Source of the DNA: Alkalilacustris brevis
GTDB lineage: Bacteria; Pseudomonadota; Alphaproteobacteria; Rhodobacterales; Rhodobacteraceae
Length of the DNA stretch: 64,000 nt
Assembly (NCBI RefSeq): GCF_003350345.1
Contig: NZ_QNVJ01000064.1
Location: 62,001 to 126,000, forward strand
Direction of reading: 5' to 3'
Shown here: in pieces, positions 35,723-45,487 of the stretch
Numbering within the stretch: the first letter of the stretch is position 1
Layout of the letters: every line of letters begins with the position of its first letter
Program-made: the position numbers and the translations under genes
Notes under the pieces: generated by a model
What the model was told of the DNA's origin: nothing
The model's database searches: none
The model's input: the letters and a program-made list of their open reading frames with translations, nothing else

Positions 35723-36501
35723 CAGCCGCGCCCTCCGGGCAGCTGCCCCAGCGCGCGGTCGAGCCAGCCGAGAAACCCGCCGGGGCCTTCGGTGACGGGC
35801 GCCAGGTAGGGGGCCAGCACGTCGATGTCGCCTTCGTCCGCCCCGATGGCACCCTGATCGCGCGGGCGCGGCGGCAGGTATTTGTTCACCGGCTTTGTGC
35901 CCTGTTCGGGCATCAGGTCGAACCCGCCGCGCGCAGCCACCAGTTGGCTGACATCGCTGTCGGGATCACCCAGGTCGCCGAAATGCCGCGCGCCGGCGGG
36001 GCAGGTGCGCACGCAGGCGGGCACTCGGTCGATTTCGGGCAGATGCTCGTTATAGATGCGATCGACGCAGAGCGTGCATTTCTTCATCACGCCTGCGGCC
36101 GCGTCCATCTCGCGCGCGCCGTAGGGGCAGGCCCAGGCGCACAGGCCGCAGCCCATGCAATCATCCTCGTTGACCAGCACGATGCCGTCTTCTTCACGCT
36201 TGAAGCTTGCCCCGGTGGGGCAGACAGTGACGCAGGGCGCATCCTCGCAATGCAGGCAGGATTTGGGGAAATGCACGATCTGCGCCGGTGCGTTCGCGGG
36301 CTGCACCTCGTAGCTGTGGATGCGGTTGAGGAAGGTGCCCTCGGGCGCCGCGCCGTAAGGGTCGGTATCGGAAAGCGGCGCGCCATGCACTTGCGTGTTC
36401 CAGCCCTTGCAGGCAATCACGCAGGCATGGCAGCCCACGCAGGTATCAAGGTCGATCACCAGCCCCAGCTTGCGTTTGGTAGTGTCAGGCAGCGCGGTCA
36501 T
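35722..36501 (-). CDS. soeB: Sulfite dehydrogenase iron-sulfur subunit SoeB
   Basis: A 259-residue ferredoxin-like subunit with Cys motifs for four [4Fe-4S] clusters: CVGCHACVIAC near residue 21, CLHCEDAPCVTVCPTGA, CMGCGLCAWACPYG, and CTLC paired with CVRTCPAGA. It wires the molybdenum site of SoeA to the membrane anchor. The start overlaps the soeA stop (ATGA). There is no export signal, so it works on the cytoplasmic side. Confidence 0.88.
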   Translation of the reverse strand: MTALPDTTKRKLGLVIDLDTCVGCHACVIACKGWNTQVHGAPLSDTDPYGAAPEGTFLNRIHSYEVQPANAPAQIVHFPKSCLHCEDAPCVTVCPTGASFKREEDGIVLVNEDDCMGCGLCAWACPYGAREMDAAAGVMKKCTLCVDRIYNEHLPEIDRVPACVRTCPAGARHFGDLGDPDSDVSQLVAARGGFDLMPEQGTKPVNKYLPPRPRDQGAIGADEGDIDVLAPYLAPVTEGPGGFLGWLDRALGQLPGGRG

Positions 36502-39302
36502 TTGCCAACCCTCCAGCGCAGCAGTCTCACGCCCTTGGGCACCGGCGAGCCAACGGGCGGATAGAGCGGTTTGGCGCTGTGGCGCGGGGCGACGCGCTCG
36601 ATTTTTACCCGCAGGTCGAACCAGGCGGCCTGGCCGGTGACGGGGTCGGAATTGGCCCAGCGATGCCCATCGCCGCGCGCAGGTAGCAGGGCCCCGATCA
36701 GGTGATTGAGCAGGAAGCCCTTTGTCGCCTCGGGCGCATCAGGATCAAGCGCCCAGGCGCCGCGGCGCTTGCCGATGGCGTTCCAGGTCCAGATCGTGTG
36801 TTCGTTCAGCGCGGCCATATGCGCCACCGGCACCTCGATCGTGCCATGGGGAGAGGTCACGCGCGCCCAGTCCCCATCGGCAAAGCCGTGCGCCTGCCAG
36901 ACACGCGTGGGCAGATAGAGCGGGTTCACCCCGTGGATCTGGCGCAGCCAGGCATTCTGGCTGCCCCAGCTGTGATACATGGCCATGGGACGTTGGGTGA
37001 GCGCGTGCAGCGGGTAGTCCTGCGCCGTGTCCGCACCAAACGGCGGGCTCCAATGCGGCAGCGGGTCCATCGCAGCGCGCAGGCCTTCGCGCAGATGCTC
37101 GGGCGGCTGGTGGGGGCCGTGGCCCTCGGCGGCCAGTTGAAAGCGGCGCATCGGCTCGCTGTAGAGCTGGAACAGATACGGCTGCGGCGCGTCATAAAAC
37201 CCCATCTCGACTGCCCAGTTCTGATAGACGCGGTTCCACGGCTTGAAAAACGCCGCCTCGTCGGGGACATGCGTCACCCAGAACCCGCCATTGGCGATGT
37301 AGCGGTCAAGCTGGCGCGGGTTGGGTGCACCGCGCCCGCCCTGCGTGCCCTCCGCGCCGCGAAAGCCTGCCAGCGGCCCCACGCCGGTGCGGCGCTGGTG
37401 GTTCACGATATAGTCGGCGTAATCGGCATAAGCGGCAGTGCCGTCATCCTTGACGAAGCCCGGCAGCCCCAGGCGCGCACCAAGATCGATCAGCACCGAC
37501 TGAAAGGCACGCACATCGCGGTCGGGCGCGACCACCGGCCAGCGGATCGCATCGGCCGCCGCCTCGGCCTCGGATATCGGGCGGTCGAGCAGGCTGATGC
37601 AGTCGTGGCGCTCCAGATATGTCGTGTCGGGCAGAATCAGATCGGCATAGGCGACCATCTCGGAGGCATAGGCATCGGAATAAATGATGCGGGGGATCAC
37701 ATATTCGCCGTCGGCGGCGCGCTCGGTCAGGGCCGCCATCGCGGCGGTGCTGTTCATCGACGAGTTCCACGACATGTTCGCCATGTACAGAAACAGCGTG
37801 TCAATGCGGTAAGGGTCGCCGGCATGGGCGTTGGGGATGACCATGTGCATCAGCCCGTGCGCCGACATCGGATGTTCCCAGGAAAACGCCTTGTCGATGC
37901 GCTGGGGCGTGCCATCGTCGTTGATGCACAGGTCTTCCGGCCCCAGCGGAAAGCCCAGATGCGGCCCGGCCAGCGGCGTGCCGGGGCGGCAGGTGGCGTT
38001 GGGACGCGGATGTGCCTCGACCGGTTTGGGATAGGGTGGTTTGAAGCGAAAGCCGCCGGGCGCCTCGACCGTGCCCAGCAGGATCTGCAGCAGGTGCAGC
38101 GCGCGGGCGGTCTGGAAGCCGTTGGCATGGGCCGAGATACCGCGCATGGCGTGAAAGCTGACCGGCCGGCCCACCATGCGGTCGTGCCGGATGCCGCGAA
38201 AATCGGTCCAGGGCTGGTCGATGACAACGGGCGCGTCAAAGGCCGCGCGGGCGATCTCGGCAGCCAGGGCACGGATGCGCGGCGCGGGGATGCCGCAGCG
38301 GTCGGCCACCGCCTCGGGGGCATGGGCGGGGCCGAGGTAGCGCTCGGCCAGCAATTGAAACACGCTGCGGTGGGTTGCGCCGTCGCGGTCCAGGCTGCCG
38401 GCCAGATCGGGCAGCACGCCCGGCGCGTCAAAGGGCACCGCCTCACCCGTGGCGCTGTCGATCACCAGCGGCTTGCCGCCTGCGTCGCGCAGGAACAGCC
38501 CCGCCTCGGGGCCGTCACCGGCATTGACCAGCACCGGCGCGTTGGTGAAGCGCGCCAGATACTCCAGATCGACACGCCCGGCCTTGAGCAACTCATGCAC
38601 CAGCGCCAGGATCAACAGCCCGTCGGTGCCCGGCGTGATGCCCAGCCAGTCGTCGGCAATCGCGTTATAACCGGTGCGGATCGGGTTGACCGACACCACC
38701 CGCGCCCCGCGCGCCTTGAGCCGCCCCAGCCCCATCTTGATCGGGTTGGAATCGTGATCCTCGGCCACGCCGAAGAGCAGGAAAAGGCGCGTGCGCTCCC
38801 AATCGGGCTGGCCGAACTCCCAGAATGCGCCGCCCATCGTGTAGATGCCCGCCGCCGCCATGTTGACGCTGCAAAACCCGCCATGCGCGGCATAATTGGG
38901 CGTGCCGAAGGCCTGCGCCCAGAAGCTCGTGAAGCTCTGGCTCTGGTCGCGCCCGGTGAAGAAGGCAAGCTTCTCGGGCGCGCTCTCGCGCAACGGCTTG
39001 AGCCAGGAGGCTGCCGTCTCAAGCGCCTCCTCCCAGGTGATCTCCTCGAACTGCCCCGAGCCGCGCGGCCCCACACGCTTGAGCGGCGCACGCAGTCGCG
39101 AGGGCGCGTTGACCTGCATGATCCCCGCGCTGCCCTTGGCACAGAGCACGCCGCGGTTGACCGGATGATCCCGGTTGCCCTCGATATAGGCAACCTGCCC
39201 GTCCTTCATGTGCACATCGATCCCGCAGCGGCACGCGCACATGTAGCAGGTCGTCTTGCGGACCTCGTCCGATACGCGGGGGGAGGGAGTGTGCGTATTC
39301 AT
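36498..39302 (-). CDS. soeA: Sulfite dehydrogenase molybdopterin subunit SoeA
   Basis: A 934-residue molybdopterin oxidoreductase of the DMSO reductase superfamily. The N-terminal [4Fe-4S] motif is Cys19-x2-Cys22-x3-Cys26-x27-Cys54. There is no twin-arginine signal, so it is cytoplasmic, as known for SoeABC and unlike periplasmic SorAB or TAT-exported polysulfide reductases. The C-terminal molydop-binding domain is present (WARVTSPHGTIEVPVAHMA). It should oxidise sulfite to sulfate at the end of organosulfonate or thiosulfate use. The subunit set, size and topology support SoeA, but substrate specificity in this superfamily is never certain from sequence. Confidence 0.85.
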   Translation of the reverse strand: MNTHTPSPRVSDEVRKTTCYMCACRCGIDVHMKDGQVAYIEGNRDHPVNRGVLCAKGSAGIMQVNAPSRLRAPLKRVGPRGSGQFEEITWEEALETAASWLKPLRESAPEKLAFFTGRDQSQSFTSFWAQAFGTPNYAAHGGFCSVNMAAAGIYTMGGAFWEFGQPDWERTRLFLLFGVAEDHDSNPIKMGLGRLKARGARVVSVNPIRTGYNAIADDWLGITPGTDGLLILALVHELLKAGRVDLEYLARFTNAPVLVNAGDGPEAGLFLRDAGGKPLVIDSATGEAVPFDAPGVLPDLAGSLDRDGATHRSVFQLLAERYLGPAHAPEAVADRCGIPAPRIRALAAEIARAAFDAPVVIDQPWTDFRGIRHDRMVGRPVSFHAMRGISAHANGFQTARALHLLQILLGTVEAPGGFRFKPPYPKPVEAHPRPNATCRPGTPLAGPHLGFPLGPEDLCINDDGTPQRIDKAFSWEHPMSAHGLMHMVIPNAHAGDPYRIDTLFLYMANMSWNSSMNSTAAMAALTERAADGEYVIPRIIYSDAYASEMVAYADLILPDTTYLERHDCISLLDRPISEAEAAADAIRWPVVAPDRDVRAFQSVLIDLGARLGLPGFVKDDGTAAYADYADYIVNHQRRTGVGPLAGFRGAEGTQGGRGAPNPRQLDRYIANGGFWVTHVPDEAAFFKPWNRVYQNWAVEMGFYDAPQPYLFQLYSEPMRRFQLAAEGHGPHQPPEHLREGLRAAMDPLPHWSPPFGADTAQDYPLHALTQRPMAMYHSWGSQNAWLRQIHGVNPLYLPTRVWQAHGFADGDWARVTSPHGTIEVPVAHMAALNEHTIWTWNAIGKRRGAWALDPDAPEATKGFLLNHLIGALLPARGDGHRWANSDPVTGQAAWFDLRVKIERVAPRHSAKPLYPPVGSPVPKGVRLLRWRVGK

Positions 39303-39836
39303 GACTCAAGCAGCTCGGCGACGCCTTGATATATGAGCATTTCCAGATACCCGCCCCGTGGCGGGCGCCGCATGAAGTCGTTGATTGGCATGATCGGGTC
39401 TTGTCCTGTGCCGGGTCCTCGTTCCGTGTTCAGTATATCGGCCAGAGCCCAGCCACGACCGACATGTCTGAACCGCCATCGTTGATGGACCGCAAGAATT
39501 TGTAAAGGGTTCGCGCCCGCACGCCCAGCGGCAGGTCGGCGCCACCGGGGGAAATATTCCAGGTCATGTCGGGATGCGTGCAGGCTGGCGCAACTTCCAG
39601 GCGCTCGGCGCCACCGCGACCGGCCGCGTCAAGTAGTTTCAACGGGCACAGGGAAATCACGCCACAGACACAAGCACCGCAGCAAGGCCCGGGAGAGCGA
39701 TCCTGCGCCTGCATGTGGGCCGCATGTTGCGGCACAAGGTGGGTGATTGGCGGGCAAATTGCCTGCAAACTGTAACGCCTCACAGCCGCCGCCTGGACCG
39801 GCAGCACCCGAATTTCGGCCAAACCCTTGAAATATC
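39303..39836. other. Long intergenic region upstream of soeA
   Basis: 534 bp between soeA and tRNA-Pro, both on the minus strand. It must contain the soeABC promoter. The only candidate gene is the weak Cys-rich frame at 39430-39822. No operator or repeat was recognised. Confidence 0.4.
39430..39822 (-). CDS. Hypothetical Cys-rich ORF upstream of soeA
   Basis: 130 codons, beginning MAEIRVLPVQAAAVRRYSLQ and with a Cys cluster CCGACVCGVISLC near residue 47. No signal peptide, transmembrane segment or known domain was recognised and no ribosome site is clear. It occupies the gap between tRNA-Pro and soeA on the same strand and may be a chance frame or a relict. Confidence 0.25.
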   Translation of the reverse strand: MAEIRVLPVQAAAVRRYSLQAICPPITHLVPQHAAHMQAQDRSPGPCCGACVCGVISLCPLKLLDAAGRGGAERLEVAPACTHPDMTWNISPGGADLPLGVRARTLYKFLRSINDGGSDMSVVAGLWPIY

Positions 39837-39913
39837 TGGTCGGAGTGAGAGGATTCGAACCTCCGGCCCCTGCCTCCCGAAGGCAGTGCTCTACCAGGCT
39901 GAGCTACACTCCG
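39837..39913 (-). tRNA. tRNA-Pro (anticodon CGG)
   Basis: A 77-nt cloverleaf on the minus strand, starting CGGAGTG and ending CACTCCG-A-CCA, with the CCA encoded. The acceptor stem is fully paired, the T loop is GGTTCGAATCC, and the anticodon loop TTCGGGA gives CGG between paired CTGCC/GGCAG arms. Confidence 0.95.
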
Positions 39914-40057
39914 ACCGATGTGGCGGCAATTAGCGATTCCCGGGGAGTATTGCAAGAGCATCATTCGTGGCTGGTGCAGGGCACGGCGTTTGAAATAGCA
40001 TGCACCTTCGCCACGGCACCCTCGCGACGCGCCGAAAGAAAGGACAAGCGCAACCCC

Positions 40058-41785
40058 ATGACTGGCAATTTTCTTGTCCTGCTGGGCGGCATCGGGCTGT
40101 TCCTGTTCGGCATGCACACGATGACCGAGGGTTTGCGCACCCTTGCCAGCACCCAGGCGCGGCAGGTACTGGGCCGCTTCACCCATCGCCCGCTCTCGGG
40201 GGCGGTCACCGGCGCGCTGGCCACTGCGGCGGTGCAATCTTCGAGCGCCACCATGGTAACCACCGTGGGCTTCGTTGGTGCGGGGCTGCTGAGCTTCAGC
40301 CAGGCGCTGGGGATCCTTTACGGGGCCAGTATCGGCACCACCATCACCGGCTGGATGGTGCTGTTGCTGGGCTTCAAGCTGCAACTGACCACTGCGGCGC
40401 TGCCCCTGCTGTTTCTCTCGGCGCTGGTGCGGGTGCTGGCGCGGGGGCGGGTGGCACGCATCGCGGCGACCCTTGCGGGGCTGAGCCTCGTCTTCCTGGG
40501 CATCGACATGATGCAGGACGGCATGGCCGCCTATGAGGACCGGCTGACCCCTGACAGCTTTCCCCCGCCAACCCTGACGGGACGGCTGCAGCTGCTGGGG
40601 ATCGGCGTGATCGTCACGCTGGTGACGCAATCCTCAAGTGCGGGGGTCGTCGGCACGCTGGTGCTGCTGGGCACCGGCGCGGTCTCGTTCGAGCAGGCCG
40701 CGGCAATGGTGATCGGCATGCATATCGGCACCAGCTTCACCGCCATGCTGGCGGCTGTAGGCGGCTCGCTCGCGGTGCGCCAGACCGCGCTGGCGAATGT
40801 GATCTATCATGTCGCCACCGGGCTTGTGGCGCTTGCGCTGATCGATCTCGGCGCGGCTGTTCTTTTGCACAGGGTTGCGGGCGGCGATGCGCAGATCGTG
40901 CTGGTGGCGTTTCATACCGGGTTCAACCTCGCCGGGGCGGCAGTGATGCTGCCGCTGACCCGGCAGTTCGCCGGCCTTGTCGAATGGATGGTCCCCGCCC
41001 CGGTCGTGCCGCGCCCCTCAGACCGGCTCGATCCGCGGCTGCTGTCCGATCCCGGCGCCGCGATGGACGCCGCAGCCGCCGTCGCGCGCGAGAGCGCCGA
41101 GCGGCTTTTCATCACCCTGGCCGAAGCACTGGGCCCGGGCAGCGATCCGGCCCCGCTGGCGCATACTCGCGAGATCACCGCCGAGACGCTGGATGCCTTG
41201 CAAGACTATCTGTCCCGCATCACCATCGAGGACGGTCAGGAGGGCCGGTTGATCCGGTTTGACGCGCTGCTGCACCTGCTCGACCACCTGCGTCGGCTGC
41301 TTTACCGGGCCGGTCAGGGCGCGCGGCTGCGCACAGCCGCGAGGGACCCGAAGCTTCACCGGCAGGTCAAGCTGATGCGCGGACTGCTGATCCGTTTTGC
41401 CGAAGCCCAGCCCGCTGCCGCAGCTGCAGCCGCCGCAGCCAGCGCAGACACCCCCACCGAGCAGCCGGAAGGACCCACTCCCGAAAGGCGGCCCCTGGCG
41501 CAGCGGCTTGCCCGGCTCGAGGGGCGGCTTGGCCTGCTCGAAGCGCGGATGCGCCATGTGATGCTACGCCGCCCGCCGCATGTGGTGGGCATGACCGCGG
41601 CCGAATTGTTCCTGTTGACCGATGCCTTGCGCTGGATGCGCCGGACCGCCCGACACGCTGAGCGGATCGTGCATTACCAGTCGCTTGCGGTCGACGCGGT
41701 CACGCATGAGGATCTTGGCGATGAGGCCACGCTCCCGCCCTCCGAAAACGAAACGACCCCGGATTTGGCATCCAGGGTCGAGTGA
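40058..41785 (+). CDS. Na/Pi cotransporter family protein (NptA-like with PhoU-like C-terminus)
   Basis: A 575-residue protein. The membrane part (1-~310) has two Na_Pi_cotrans repeats, each with the QSSS motif (VQSSSATMVTTVGFVGAG and TQSSSAGVVGTLVLLG). The C-terminal ~230 residues are helical and charged, like PhoU-related tails, with an alanine-rich linker near 450. It probably moves phosphate with Na+. The start is ATG 40058; the open frame reaches back into the tRNA and was trimmed. Confidence 0.87.
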   Translation: MTGNFLVLLGGIGLFLFGMHTMTEGLRTLASTQARQVLGRFTHRPLSGAVTGALATAAVQSSSATMVTTVGFVGAGLLSFSQALGILYGASIGTTITGWMVLLLGFKLQLTTAALPLLFLSALVRVLARGRVARIAATLAGLSLVFLGIDMMQDGMAAYEDRLTPDSFPPPTLTGRLQLLGIGVIVTLVTQSSSAGVVGTLVLLGTGAVSFEQAAAMVIGMHIGTSFTAMLAAVGGSLAVRQTALANVIYHVATGLVALALIDLGAAVLLHRVAGGDAQIVLVAFHTGFNLAGAAVMLPLTRQFAGLVEWMVPAPVVPRPSDRLDPRLLSDPGAAMDAAAAVARESAERLFITLAEALGPGSDPAPLAHTREITAETLDALQDYLSRITIEDGQEGRLIRFDALLHLLDHLRRLLYRAGQGARLRTAARDPKLHRQVKLMRGLLIRFAEAQPAAAAAAAAASADTPTEQPEGPTPERRPLAQRLARLEGRLGLLEARMRHVMLRRPPHVVGMTAAELFLLTDALRWMRRTARHAERIVHYQSLAVDAVTHEDLGDEATLPPSENETTPDLASRVE

Positions 41786-41892
41786 TATTGTCAGGCCTCC
41801 GTACGGGTCCGGGGGGGTGCGGCGTCAGTTCACCATGCCATGCGCCGCAACACATGCGGCACCGTCACTGCGCCGCATCAATCGCGGCGACG

Positions 41893-42999
41893 TCACTGCG
41901 CCGAGGCAAGCGCCGCGACGATGGCATCGCCCATCTCGGCGGTGCCGATGGGTGTGCCGCCTTTGGGGCCAAGCAGGTCGCCAGTGCGCAGCCCGTCGGC
42001 AAGCACCTTCTCGATGGCGTCTTCAAGCCGCTTTGCGTCCTCACCCCGGTCATAGGAGTAGCGCAGCGCCATGGCGAAGCTCAGGATGCAGGCGATGGGG
42101 TTCGCCTTGCCCTGCCCCGCGATATCGGGCGCCGAGCCATGCACCGGCTCGTACATCGCGCTGGGGCGGCCATTGGCCCGAGGCGCGCCCAGGCTGGCCG
42201 AGGGCAGCATCCCGAGGCTGCCGGTCAGCATCGCCGCCACATCCGACAAGAGGTCGCCAAACAGGTTGTCGGTCACGATCACGTCGAACTGCTTGGGCCA
42301 GCGCACAAGCTGCATCGCGCCCGCATCGGCATACATGTGGCTCAGCTCCACGTCGGGATATTCGGTATCGCCGATCTTCTGCACCACCTCGCGCCACAGA
42401 ACCCCCGATTCCATGACATTGGCCTTTTCCATCGAGCAGAGCTTCTTGTTACGCTTGCGGGCCAGTTCGAACGAAGCCCGCGCCACGCGCTCGATCTCGC
42501 TCTCGGTGTAACGCTGGGTGTTGATGCCCACGCGCTCGTTGTTTTCGGTAATGATGCCGCGCGGCTCACCGAAATAGACCCCCGACGTCAGTTCGCGCAC
42601 GATCATGATGTCGAGCCCCGCCACCACTTCGGGCTTGAGCGAGGAAAACTGCGTCAGCGCCTCGAAACATTGCGCCGGGCGCAGGTTGGCGAAGAGGTCA
42701 AGCTCCTTGCGCAGGCGCAGCAGCGCACGCTCGGGCTTCACGCTGAAATCGAGGTCGTCGTATTTCGGCCCGCCCACGGCGCCCAGCAGCACGGCATCCA
42801 CCTCATGCGCCTTGGCCATGGTTTCCTCGGTGATCGGCGTGCCGTGCACGTCATAGGCCGCGCCCCCCACGATATCCTCGCTGACATCGAGTTCGAGCCC
42901 GCGGTTCGCCTTGAACCAGTCGATCACCTTGCGCACTTCGGCCATGACCTCGGGGCCGATGCCATCGCCGGGCAGGATCAGCAGGGAAGGGGTGCTCAT
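41893..42999 (-). CDS. leuB: 3-isopropylmalate dehydrogenase
   Basis: A 368-residue NAD-dependent dehydrogenase of leucine synthesis that oxidises and decarboxylates 3-isopropylmalate. Landmarks are [14 protein letters not shown] at the N-terminus, [20 protein letters not shown] in the substrate site, and [15 protein letters not shown] with the metal-binding Asp residues, then [20 protein letters not shown] precedes the ATG 42999. Single gene, flanked by Na/Pi (convergent) and tRNA-Lys. Confidence 0.96.
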   Translation of the reverse strand: MSTPSLLILPGDGIGPEVMAEVRKVIDWFKANRGLELDVSEDIVGGAAYDVHGTPITEETMAKAHEVDAVLLGAVGGPKYDDLDFSVKPERALLRLRKELDLFANLRPAQCFEALTQFSSLKPEVVAGLDIMIVRELTSGVYFGEPRGIITENNERVGINTQRYTESEIERVARASFELARKRNKKLCSMEKANVMESGVLWREVVQKIGDTEYPDVELSHMYADAGAMQLVRWPKQFDVIVTDNLFGDLLSDVAAMLTGSLGMLPSASLGAPRANGRPSAMYEPVHGSAPDIAGQGKANPIACILSFAMALRYSYDRGEDAKRLEDAIEKVLADGLRTGDLLGPKGGTPIGTAEMGDAIVAALASAQ

Positions 43000-43136
43000 G
43001 TCGTCTCCTCGCTCTCGCAAAATTGTTGACACCCGGTAGCGCGGGGGCGCGGGGCGGTCAAGCAAGGACAGCGGCCCAAGCCGGAGTTGGCCGCTGCACG
43101 GCACATCAGCAGGCGGGCGGCATCATGATCCGGGGA

Positions 43137-43211
43137 TGGTGAGCCCGGGAGGATTCGAACCTCCGACCAATTGATTAAAAGTCAACTGCTCTACCACTGA
43201 GCTACGGGCCC
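43137..43211 (-). tRNA. tRNA-Lys (anticodon TTT)
   Basis: A 75-nt cloverleaf on the minus strand: acceptor GGGCCCG pairs with CGGGCTC (one G-T wobble), then A and an encoded CCA. The anticodon arm TTGA-CTTTTAA-TCAA gives TTT; the T loop is GGTTCGAATCC. Confidence 0.95.
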
Positions 43212-43306
43212 GCTCGCGGCCTAACTAGAAAGATCGGCAAAGGGGGTCAAGGCCAATTCGCGCATGATCTGCGTCACCACTGGCAAAACCTTTCACGCCG
43301 CAATAT

Positions 43307-44179
43307 ATGCGCGCCATGACCGATACGACACCGCATACCTCTCTTGGGGCTCCGACGCCTGGCAGCCTGCCCTTCGCCAAGATGCACGGGCTGGGCAATG
43401 ATTTCGTGGTGATCGACCTGCGCGAAGGGCTCGAACGGCCGGGCGCGGCGTTGATCCGGGCACTGGGCGACCGGCATCGCGGGGTGGGATTCGATCAACT
43501 TGCCCTGATCGAACATGCGGATGACGCCGATCTCGTGCTGACCTTTCACAATGCCGATGGCTCGCTTTCGGCAGCTTGCGGCAACGCGACCCGCTGCATC
43601 GCAGCGCAGGAAATGGCGCGCACCGGCAAGATGCGGCTCAGCATCCGCACCGGGCGCGGGTATCTCTTGGCCGAGGATGCCGGCGGCGGGCTGACGCGGG
43701 TGAACATGGGCGCGCCGCTGCTGGACTGGCGCGACATCCCCCTGTCCGAGGCGATGGACACGCTCGAGCTCCCGATCGAGGGCGTGCCGGTTGCCACCGG
43801 CATGGGCAACCCGCATTGCACCTTTTTCGTCGAGGATGCCGAGGCCGTGCCGCTGGAACAGTTCGGCGCGCGCTATGAGCATCACCCGCTGTTTCCCGAG
43901 CGCACCAATGTCGAGGTCGTGCAGGTGCTGTCGCGCGATGCGATTCGCCTGCGCATCTGGGAACGCGGCACCGGTGTCACGCAGGCCTCCGGGTCGTGCT
44001 CCTGCGCGGCGGCGGTGGCCGCGGCGCGGCGCGGGCTGACCGGGCGCAAGGTTGCCGTGCATGTCGATGGCGGCACGCTGGAAATCGACTGGCGCGAGGA
44101 TGGCGTGTGGAAGACCGGCCCGACCGAGCATGTCTTTGACGGCTGGGTCAGCCCCGCCTTTCTGGCCGCCCACCGATGA
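43307..44179 (+). CDS. dapF: Diaminopimelate epimerase
   Basis: A 290-residue enzyme interconverting LL- and meso-diaminopimelate for lysine and peptidoglycan. The N-terminal FAKMHGLGNDFVVID motif and first catalytic Cys91 in ACGNATRC are normal. The second catalytic loop, usually ACGSGACA, reads ASGSCSCA (227-234): Ser228 takes the place of the second active-site Cys, while extra Cys residues appear at 231 and 233. The start is uncertain between ATG 43307 and 43316, neither with a good ribosome site. Overlaps mtaB by ATGA. Confidence 0.9.
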   Translation: MRAMTDTTPHTSLGAPTPGSLPFAKMHGLGNDFVVIDLREGLERPGAALIRALGDRHRGVGFDQLALIEHADDADLVLTFHNADGSLSAACGNATRCIAAQEMARTGKMRLSIRTGRGYLLAEDAGGGLTRVNMGAPLLDWRDIPLSEAMDTLELPIEGVPVATGMGNPHCTFFVEDAEAVPLEQFGARYEHHPLFPERTNVEVVQVLSRDAIRLRIWERGTGVTQASGSCSCAAAVAAARRGLTGRKVAVHVDGGTLEIDWREDGVWKTGPTEHVFDGWVSPAFLAAHR

Positions 44180-45438
44180 CCACCCCGCCCCCCATTCTGG
44201 CGACGCTGGGCTGCCGGCTGAACGCCTATGAATCCGAGGCGATGAAAGGGCTGGCCGCGCAGGCGGGTGTCGAGAACGCGGTGATCGTCAACACCTGCGC
44301 CGTAACCGCCGAAGCCGTGCGCAAGGCCCGGCAGGAAATCCGCCGCCTGCGCCGCGAACACCCCGACTCCACGCTGATCGTCACCGGCTGCGCCGCGCAG
44401 ATCGAGCCCGAAACCTTCGCCGCCATGCCCGAGGTCAGCCATGTGATCGGCAATTCGGAAAAGATGCGCCTGGAGACCTGGGCGGGGCTGGCCCCCGACC
44501 TGATCGGCACGACCGAGCGCGTGCAGGTCGATGACATCATGTCGGTGCGCGAAACCGCAGGCCACCTGATCGACGGCTTCGGCACCCGGTCGCGCGCTTA
44601 TGTGCAGGTGCAGAACGGCTGCGATCATCGCTGCACCTTCTGCATCATTCCTTACGGGCGGGGCAATTCGCGCTCGGTCCCTGCCGGCGTGGTGGTCGAC
44701 CAGATCAAGCGGCTGGTGGGCAGTGGCTATAACGAGGTGGTGCTGACCGGCGTCGATCTGACAAGCTGGGGGGCCGATCTGCCCGGCGGCCCGCGGCTGG
44801 GCGATCTGGTGCGGCGCATCCTGCGGCTGGTGCCCGATCTGCCGCGGCTGCGCATCAGTTCCATCGACTCGATCGAAGCCGATGAGGCGCTGATGGAGGC
44901 CATCGCGACCGAGCGACGCCTGATGCCGCATCTGCACCTGAGCCTTCAGGCGGGCGACGACCTGACGCTCAAGCGGATGAAGCGCCGCCACCTGCGCGAC
45001 GATGCCATCCGCTTTTGCCACGAGGCCCGGCAACTGCGCCCCGACATGGTGTTCGGGGCCGACATCATCGCGGGCTTTCCCACCGAATCCGAGGCGATGT
45101 TCGAGAATTCGCTCAAATTGATCGAAGACTGCGACCTGACCTTCCTGCATGTCTTTCCCTACAGCGCGCGCAGGGGCACCCCGGCGGCGCGCATGCCACA
45201 GGTGCCCGGCAGCGTGATCCGCGACCGCGCCGCCCGGCTGCGCGCAGCCGGCGAGGCCGCGCTGGCCACGCATCTGGCCGCCCAGGCCGGCGCACGGCAC
45301 CGAATCCTGATGGAAGCCCCGCGCATGGGGCGGACCGAACAGTTCACGCCTGTGGCCTTTGCCACGCCGCAGCCCGAGGGCACCATCGTCGAGGCCTGCA
45401 TCACCGGGCATGACGGCGCGTCACTCAAGGTGGCCTGA
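44176..45438 (+). CDS. mtaB: tRNA t6A37 methylthiotransferase MtaB
   Basis: A 420-residue radical-SAM methylthiotransferase that converts t6A37 to ms2t6A in tRNAs reading ANN codons. The N-terminal UPF0004 domain has its cluster Cys13, Cys41 and Cys72; the radical-SAM motif is Cys149-x3-Cys153-x2-Cys156 (CDHRCTFC). A C-terminal TRAM-like part closes the protein. Its length and start (LATLGCRLNAYESEAM) fit MtaB rather than MiaB or RimO. Translation is coupled to dapF by ATGA overlap. Confidence 0.93.
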   Translation: MTTPPPILATLGCRLNAYESEAMKGLAAQAGVENAVIVNTCAVTAEAVRKARQEIRRLRREHPDSTLIVTGCAAQIEPETFAAMPEVSHVIGNSEKMRLETWAGLAPDLIGTTERVQVDDIMSVRETAGHLIDGFGTRSRAYVQVQNGCDHRCTFCIIPYGRGNSRSVPAGVVVDQIKRLVGSGYNEVVLTGVDLTSWGADLPGGPRLGDLVRRILRLVPDLPRLRISSIDSIEADEALMEAIATERRLMPHLHLSLQAGDDLTLKRMKRRHLRDDAIRFCHEARQLRPDMVFGADIIAGFPTESEAMFENSLKLIEDCDLTFLHVFPYSARRGTPAARMPQVPGSVIRDRAARLRAAGEAALATHLAAQAGARHRILMEAPRMGRTEQFTPVAFATPQPEGTIVEACITGHDGASLKVA

Positions 45439-45487
45439 GCCCCGCTTGGGTCTTGCACATCGCGCGCGGGCGGTGCCAACTGTGGGC

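Noticed and set aside
36702-39329. An 875-codon open frame on the plus strand opposite soeA
   Set aside because: It mirrors the high-GC third-position pattern of soeA, has no recognisable motif and no ribosome site; soeA itself carries clear cofactor motifs.
39837-39913. tRNA-Pro as an integration site for a genomic island
   Set aside because: No integrase gene and no repeated tRNA end were found on either side.
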